Assembly: GCA_910586255.1 (NCBI GenBank)
Contig: CAJUHR010000014.1
Span: 1 to 64,000, forward strand
DNA from: an uncultured Lachnospiraceae bacterium
Lineage (GTDB): Bacteria > Bacillota > Clostridia > Lachnospirales > Lachnospiraceae
Length of the DNA stretch: 64,000 nucleotides
Direction of reading: 5' to 3'
Part shown: piece by piece, positions 60,197-64,000 of the stretch
Position numbering within the stretch: position 1 is the first letter of the stretch
Layout of the letters: each line of letters starts with the position of its first letter
The notes under the pieces: model-generated
What the model saw: only the letters and a program-made list of their open reading frames with translations
Databases searched by the model: none
What the model was told of the DNA's origin: nothing
Translations under genes and position numbers: made by a program

Positions 60197-62248
60197 ATGA
60201 AAAAAGTCAAAAAGAGAAATTTCCTTGGCCTGACTCTCTCCCTGCTGGTTCTTCTTGCCTGTCCTGTCGAAGTTCGGGCTGAGGAGACAGACTCCGCGGA
60301 CGAGGAGAGCACCCTGGCTCCTTATTTTTTTATTGAGGGCGCCGATCCGGAAACAGATCACTTTCCCCTAAAGGAGACAAACGTATCCACCACCATAAGC
60401 GGAGTGATCGCAGAGACCTTTGTCACCCAGACCTATGCCAATGAGGGCTCCAATCCCATCAATGCCCGTTATCTGTTCCCTGCCTCTGACAGCGTATCTA
60501 TCCACGGAATGAAGATGCAGATTGGCAATGAGATCATCACTGCCAAAATCCAGGAACGGGAGGAGGCCAAAAAGACCTTTGAGGACGCCAAGAGCGAAGG
60601 AAAAAGCGCCTCCCTTTTGGAACAGCAGCGGCCCAATGTGTTTTCTATGGATGTAGCAAATATTATGCCCGGCGATGAGGTGGACATTGAGCTCCACTAC
60701 ACAGAGCTGATCTCCTCCACCGATGGCACCTATGAATTTGTGTTTCCCACGGTTACAGGCCCCCGCTATGCCAGCTCCGGGGAAGAGGCTCAAGGACCGG
60801 ACGGCAAAGCAAAAGAAGAGTCCCCTGACGATGAGTGGGTATCCAGCCCTTATCTGGAAGAGGGAAAAACTCCTCCCGGAAAATACAATATCACGGTAAA
60901 TCTTTCCACCGGTGTACCCATCACGGATCTGTTCTGCAAATCTCACGAGATACAGGTAAAAAAAGATGGGGCAGACAAGGCACAAATCACCCTGGCAGAC
61001 CCGGAGGATTATGCAGGAAACCGGGATTTCATTTTAGATTACCGGCTGACCGGCCAGGAGGTAAGTTGCGGGCTGATGCTAGATTCTGACCAGGAGGAAA
61101 ATTACTTTCTTCTGATGGTACAGCCGCCTAATCGGTACACCCCTGATGAGATTCCTCCCAGGGAATATATTTTTATTTTGGATGTGTCCGGCTCCATGTA
61201 CGGCTATCCCTTAGACACAGCCAAAACGCTGATCCGGGATCTGGTATCCGGCTTAAAGGAAAGCGACCGCTTTAATGTGCTTCTGTTTTCCAATGCCTCC
61301 GTACAGATGTCGCCCCAATCCGTTCCTGCCACAAAAGAAAACATCCAAAAGGCCGTGGAGTTGATCGAGGAAGAAAGCGGCGGCGGAGGAACCGAGCTGG
61401 CCCCGGCCATGCAAAGCGCCCTCGCCATTCCTGCCGATAAAAATTTCTCCCGAAGCATTATCACAATCACCGATGGGTACATTTCCGGGGAAAAGGAAAT
61501 ATTTGAAATCATAGGCAAGAATCTGTCCACCACCAATTTCTTCTCCTTTGGCATCGGAGACTCGGTCAACCGTTATCTGATCGATGGAATCGCCAAAGCC
61601 GGAGAAGGCGAGGCCTTTGTGGTGACAGACCCTGAGGATGCCGCTGACACTGCCAACCGTTTTCGCACCTACGTTCAGGCGCCCCTCTTGACCGACATCA
61701 AAGTCAGCTATGACGGCTTTGACGCCTATGAGGTCGAGCCTCCTGCCATTCCCACCCTGTTTGCAAAGCGCCCCATTATTCTCTATGGCAAATGGAAGGG
61801 AGAACCGTCCGGTACGATCCGGATCACCGGCAAGACAGGCAAGGAAGATTATTCAAAGGAGATCGATGTCTCCCAAATCGACTCCGCCAAGAGCAACCAG
61901 GCCATCCGCTATCTGTGGGCCCGGAAAAAGGTGGAAAGGCTGACAGACTATGGAATCCAGGGAACGGACTCGGACCTTACAAAAAAGATGGTAACCTCCA
62001 TTGGGCTTAAATACAGTATGATGACTCCCTACACATCCTTTGTGGCTGTAGCCGAGACCATCAAAAATCCGCAGGGAGACGGCACAGATGTTGCCCAGCC
62101 TTCCGCTCTGCCTCTCCACGTATCCAGTCTCTCCGTAGGCGGCTACACAACCGGCTCAGAGCCTGGGATGCTGCTGCTTGCCTTGGGGGGATTGCTTGGG
62201 GGGATTGTTCTGCGGAGGAAAAGAGGGTACCGAAGGGGCCGCAGCTGA
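60197..62248 (+). CDS. VIT/VWA-domain surface protein with PEP-CTERM-like tail
   Basis: 683 residues. Signal peptide (MKKVKKRNFLGLTLSLLVLL, then ACPVEVRA). VIT domain (about 45-170: TISGVIAETFVTQTYANEGS and FPASDSVSIHGMKMQIG). VWA domain with MIDAS DVSGSMYGYP near 329 and ITITDGYISGE. The C-terminus reads SEPGMLLLALGGLLGGIVLR from residue 654, followed by a basic tail. Motif, helix and basic end follow the PEP-CTERM plan used by exosortases, and an exosortase-type gene follows. The ATG at 60197 has GAGG 8 nt upstream; the frame opens at 60128 without RBS. Function unknown; adhesion or assembly is plausible. Confidence 0.85.
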   Translation: MKKVKKRNFLGLTLSLLVLLACPVEVRAEETDSADEESTLAPYFFIEGADPETDHFPLKETNVSTTISGVIAETFVTQTYANEGSNPINARYLFPASDSVSIHGMKMQIGNEIITAKIQEREEAKKTFEDAKSEGKSASLLEQQRPNVFSMDVANIMPGDEVDIELHYTELISSTDGTYEFVFPTVTGPRYASSGEEAQGPDGKAKEESPDDEWVSSPYLEEGKTPPGKYNITVNLSTGVPITDLFCKSHEIQVKKDGADKAQITLADPEDYAGNRDFILDYRLTGQEVSCGLMLDSDQEENYFLLMVQPPNRYTPDEIPPREYIFILDVSGSMYGYPLDTAKTLIRDLVSGLKESDRFNVLLFSNASVQMSPQSVPATKENIQKAVELIEEESGGGGTELAPAMQSALAIPADKNFSRSIITITDGYISGEKEIFEIIGKNLSTTNFFSFGIGDSVNRYLIDGIAKAGEGEAFVVTDPEDAADTANRFRTYVQAPLLTDIKVSYDGFDAYEVEPPAIPTLFAKRPIILYGKWKGEPSGTIRITGKTGKEDYSKEIDVSQIDSAKSNQAIRYLWARKKVERLTDYGIQGTDSDLTKKMVTSIGLKYSMMTPYTSFVAVAETIKNPQGDGTDVAQPSALPLHVSSLSVGGYTTGSEPGMLLLALGGLLGGIVLRRKRGYRRGRS

Positions 62249-62266
62249 GGAAGGGGAGAACGCCTT

Positions 62267-62310
62267 CAGACGCGCTCTCGCCCGGAGGTACACGTAGTGG
62301 TACTAAATCA
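62267..62310. repeat. partial palindromic element (half copy) between the VIT and exosortase genes
   Basis: Contains GACGCGCTCTCGC and, 17 nt later, GGTACTAA, in the spacing seen in the reverse strand of E4, plus the CGTAGTGGT core word of E1. The other arm is missing. The rest of 62311-62495 shows no gene. Confidence 0.5.
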
Positions 62311-62495
62311 TAATCGGAGCCGTTAAGAAACTGTTGATTATTGTGTTTTGGGTTAGGTCTGCCAACAGCAGCCTTTAAGATAACCCCGCCTCTCCTGTCA
62401 CAGTCTCCCCAAGGCTGCGTCCCCCTCACGACTGAACCCTAAAAAGCCATTAATCAGGCGAAGGCTCGGATGCCCTCCCAAGGAAGGAATAATAT

Positions 62496-63323
62496 ATGAA
62501 AAGAGAACAGACATCCCCCTCTATTTTTACAAGCCAGGCATTAAAAAAGCAAGGTCCGCTTTATTTTGCGGGCCTCGCTCTCCTGGCAGTCGCCAAATAT
62601 TACTACAGCAAAGCCGGCAGCCATGATCTTTTGTGGCTTCTCTCCCCCACTGCCCGCCTCGTCACAGCCTTGTCCGGGATTGTCTTTACTTACATCCCCC
62701 GGACAGGATACGTAAGCCATGCTTATCAGTTCATCATTGCCGGCTCTTGTTCCGGATTTCAGTTTATGACCATTGCCTCAGCCATGCTGTTTTTCTCCTT
62801 CCTTCCAAGGATGGAAACCAGAACAAAGGGGGCTGTCTGGCTCGGGGCGGCGGTGATGCTGTCCTATATCTATACGGTTTTTATCAATAGCTGGCGGATC
62901 CTTGTGTCTGTGAGACTTCCGCTGTATCTGAGAAAAAGGGGCTTCTTTTATGCCTTCGGCACTTGGCTGACGCCAGAGCGGCTGCACACAGTTATCGGAA
63001 TTTTTATATATTTCTCTTCTTTGCTGGTTCTATATGCCGCTGCAGAAGCTCTATTCCGCCGTGCAGGCAGCGGCCGGCAAATGCAGGATGCAGCTTTCCA
63101 GGTTAAAACTGTTCCCGCTGCTTTGCAAAAGCGCCGGTCATGGGCGATTCCTTTTTTCTGGTACTTTGCCGTTGTGCTGGGAATTCCCTTTTTAAATCAG
63201 GCCTGGAGAAGGGATTTACAGGCTTTTGCCGGATATGTGCTTCTTATGCTCTTGGTGTGCCTGCCGATTCTCCTTCTGTTTATTCTGGCCGGCCGGATTC
63301 TGTGTGGAAAATCAGAGGGATGA
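62496..63323 (+). CDS. exosortase/archaeosortase-family membrane protease-transpeptidase
   Basis: 275 residues with about eight membrane segments. The exosortase active-site trio is present: Cys85 in AGSCSGFQFM, Arg134 in INSWRILVSV and His164 in RLHTVIGIF. Length and topology fit the family. It likely recognises and processes the SEPG-helix-basic tail of the VIT/VWA protein encoded 247 nt upstream: a dedicated one-enzyme, one-target pair. Clear RBS (AAGGAAGGAA). Exosortases are best known from Gram-negative bacteria; Gram-positive versions are less studied. Confidence 0.85.
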   Translation: MKREQTSPSIFTSQALKKQGPLYFAGLALLAVAKYYYSKAGSHDLLWLLSPTARLVTALSGIVFTYIPRTGYVSHAYQFIIAGSCSGFQFMTIASAMLFFSFLPRMETRTKGAVWLGAAVMLSYIYTVFINSWRILVSVRLPLYLRKRGFFYAFGTWLTPERLHTVIGIFIYFSSLLVLYAAAEALFRRAGSGRQMQDAAFQVKTVPAALQKRRSWAIPFFWYFAVVLGIPFLNQAWRRDLQAFAGYVLLMLLVCLPILLLFILAGRILCGKSEG

Positions 63324-63376
63324 GGGGTAGGTATCCGTAACATGTTCCCTGCTTAACATATGGACAGGCTCCTTTT

Positions 63377-64000
63377 TTACAGCCCCGGATAGCCGTCCGG
63401 CCCCCAGGGATAGCCGTCCGGCGCCAGCTCAAGCCAAAAATAATTTATCTTTTTGCCGGCCGGGGATTTGGAACCGTGGGGCGTGTTTCTCTCTGTGAAG
63501 GATAAGGAACCAGGCCCCATATCAATCTCCTTTCCGTCAGCTAAGTAGGTAAAAAAGCCGTCCGGAAGTACGTAATACCACTGAAGCAGATGTTTATGAA
63601 CATGTTCTCCAATAAAGGTGGGACCTTCGCCGTTATTCCACCCCATACTCCAGCGCCCATACATCCGTCCCTCAATCAAAAGTCTGGAAGTCACATTGGA
63701 GCCGGCATCGCCTGTAAATCCTTCCGTGTACTGAATACAGTCCTCAAAGCCCCGGAAGCGGGGAAGCTTGATGGAGAAATGTTCCATAGTCTGACAATCA
63801 TAATCATTCATTTTTCCTGTGATATGTACAAAATGCAGATCCTGTTCTCCCGCGTAAATCGTTACTTTTTCTTTGTCATAGTCTGGAACAAAAACTCCCT
63901 GCTCAATATTCCAGCTTTTTGTTTCCGTGGTGATAAAACCAGTTTTGTTCGTAAAAAAGAACATCTGTACATGGTCGCCGTAGGCATACAATGGCGGTTG
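63377..64000 (-). CDS. cupin-type protein, N-terminus beyond the window
   Basis: The frame is open from 64000 (the codons before Leu-Tyr-Ala-Tyr-Gly-Asp continue) to the stop at 63377, at least 207 residues. The C-terminal beta-barrel has IGEHVHKHLLQWYYVLPDGF, GKEIDMGPGSLSF and ERNTPHGSKSP, so two His and a Glu of a cupin metal site are visible. Possibly a bicupin sugar isomerase-like or oxygenase-like protein. Substrate unknown. Confidence 0.65.
   Translation of the reverse strand, partial: QPPLYAYGDHVQMFFFTNKTGFITTETKSWNIEQGVFVPDYDKEKVTIYAGEQDLHFVHITGKMNDYDCQTMEHFSIKLPRFRGFEDCIQYTEGFTGDAGSNVTSRLLIEGRMYGRWSMGWNNGEGPTFIGEHVHKHLLQWYYVLPDGFFTYLADGKEIDMGPGSLSFTERNTPHGSKSPAGKKINYFWLELAPDGYPWGPDGYPGL

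Overview
The window is about 64 kb of a Gram-positive, spore-forming gut Clostridium, most likely a member of the Lachnospiraceae. Reasons: mid-range GC coding DNA with very AT-rich promoters, strong AGGAGG ribosome sites, textbook sigma-A promoters (TTGACA-17-TATAAT), a SleB-type cell wall hydrolase, EFR1-type flavodoxin/ferredoxin genes, and a GH130/cellobiose-2-epimerase mannan pathway typical of this family. The genus cannot be fixed from the sequence. Nearly all genes lie on the minus strand. There is no rRNA, CRISPR array, prophage or complete insertion sequence.

Layout. (1) 1-15.5 kb, housekeeping: a partial tRNA-Asn, a cell wall hydrolase, a YbaK-type deacylase, two tandem isopropylmalate-dehydratase-type gene pairs with a divergent LysR regulator, ilvN-ilvC, an FMN-dependent alpha-hydroxyacid dehydrogenase, an acylphosphatase, a flavodoxin/ferredoxin, an IS256/anti-sigma chimera, a LytTR protein and a phosphohexomutase. 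(2) 15.6-31.1 kb and 39.3-53.6 kb, a split galactoglucomannan utilisation region. Outside the cell it encodes a membrane-anchored GH26 mannanase, a 2020-residue repeat protein and an ABC importer. Inside it encodes a GH36 alpha-galactosidase, a permuted GH3 glycosidase, an MFS transporter, mannooligosaccharide phosphorylase (GH130_2), cellobiose 2-epimerase, mannosylglucose phosphorylase (GH130_1), a phosphomutase and a gutted CE2 acetylesterase, under two LacI regulators. The logic is: cut and bind mannan outside, import oligosaccharides, trim galactose and glucose, phosphorolyse to mannose-1-phosphate, and epimerise mannobiose to mannosylglucose for a second phosphorolysis. (3) 24.5-27.3 kb and 37.5-39.3 kb, decayed islands: broken sce7726 and AAA-ATPase genes, Rrf2 and HxlR regulators facing deleted oxidoreductases, and a transposase tail. 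(4) 31.5-37.4 kb, an unusual cassette: two paralogous helical-repeat-like proteins, an Hsp90-type ATPase and a DUF4272-type protein. (5) 53.6-64 kb: a WYL-like/SF1 helicase/nuclease fusion, an alpha/beta hydrolase, a Suv3-like RNA helicase, and a VIT/VWA surface protein with a PEP-CTERM-like tail next to an exosortase-family protein.

Three nearly identical-length (165-167 bp) palindromic elements ending in CTAG or TTAG (E1-E3) sit exactly at gene ends, and related palindromes occur elsewhere. The best candidates for undescribed biology are the exosortase/VIT pair, the Hsp90/paralog/DUF4272 cassette, the WYL-helicase-nuclease, and the CTAG-ended palindrome family.
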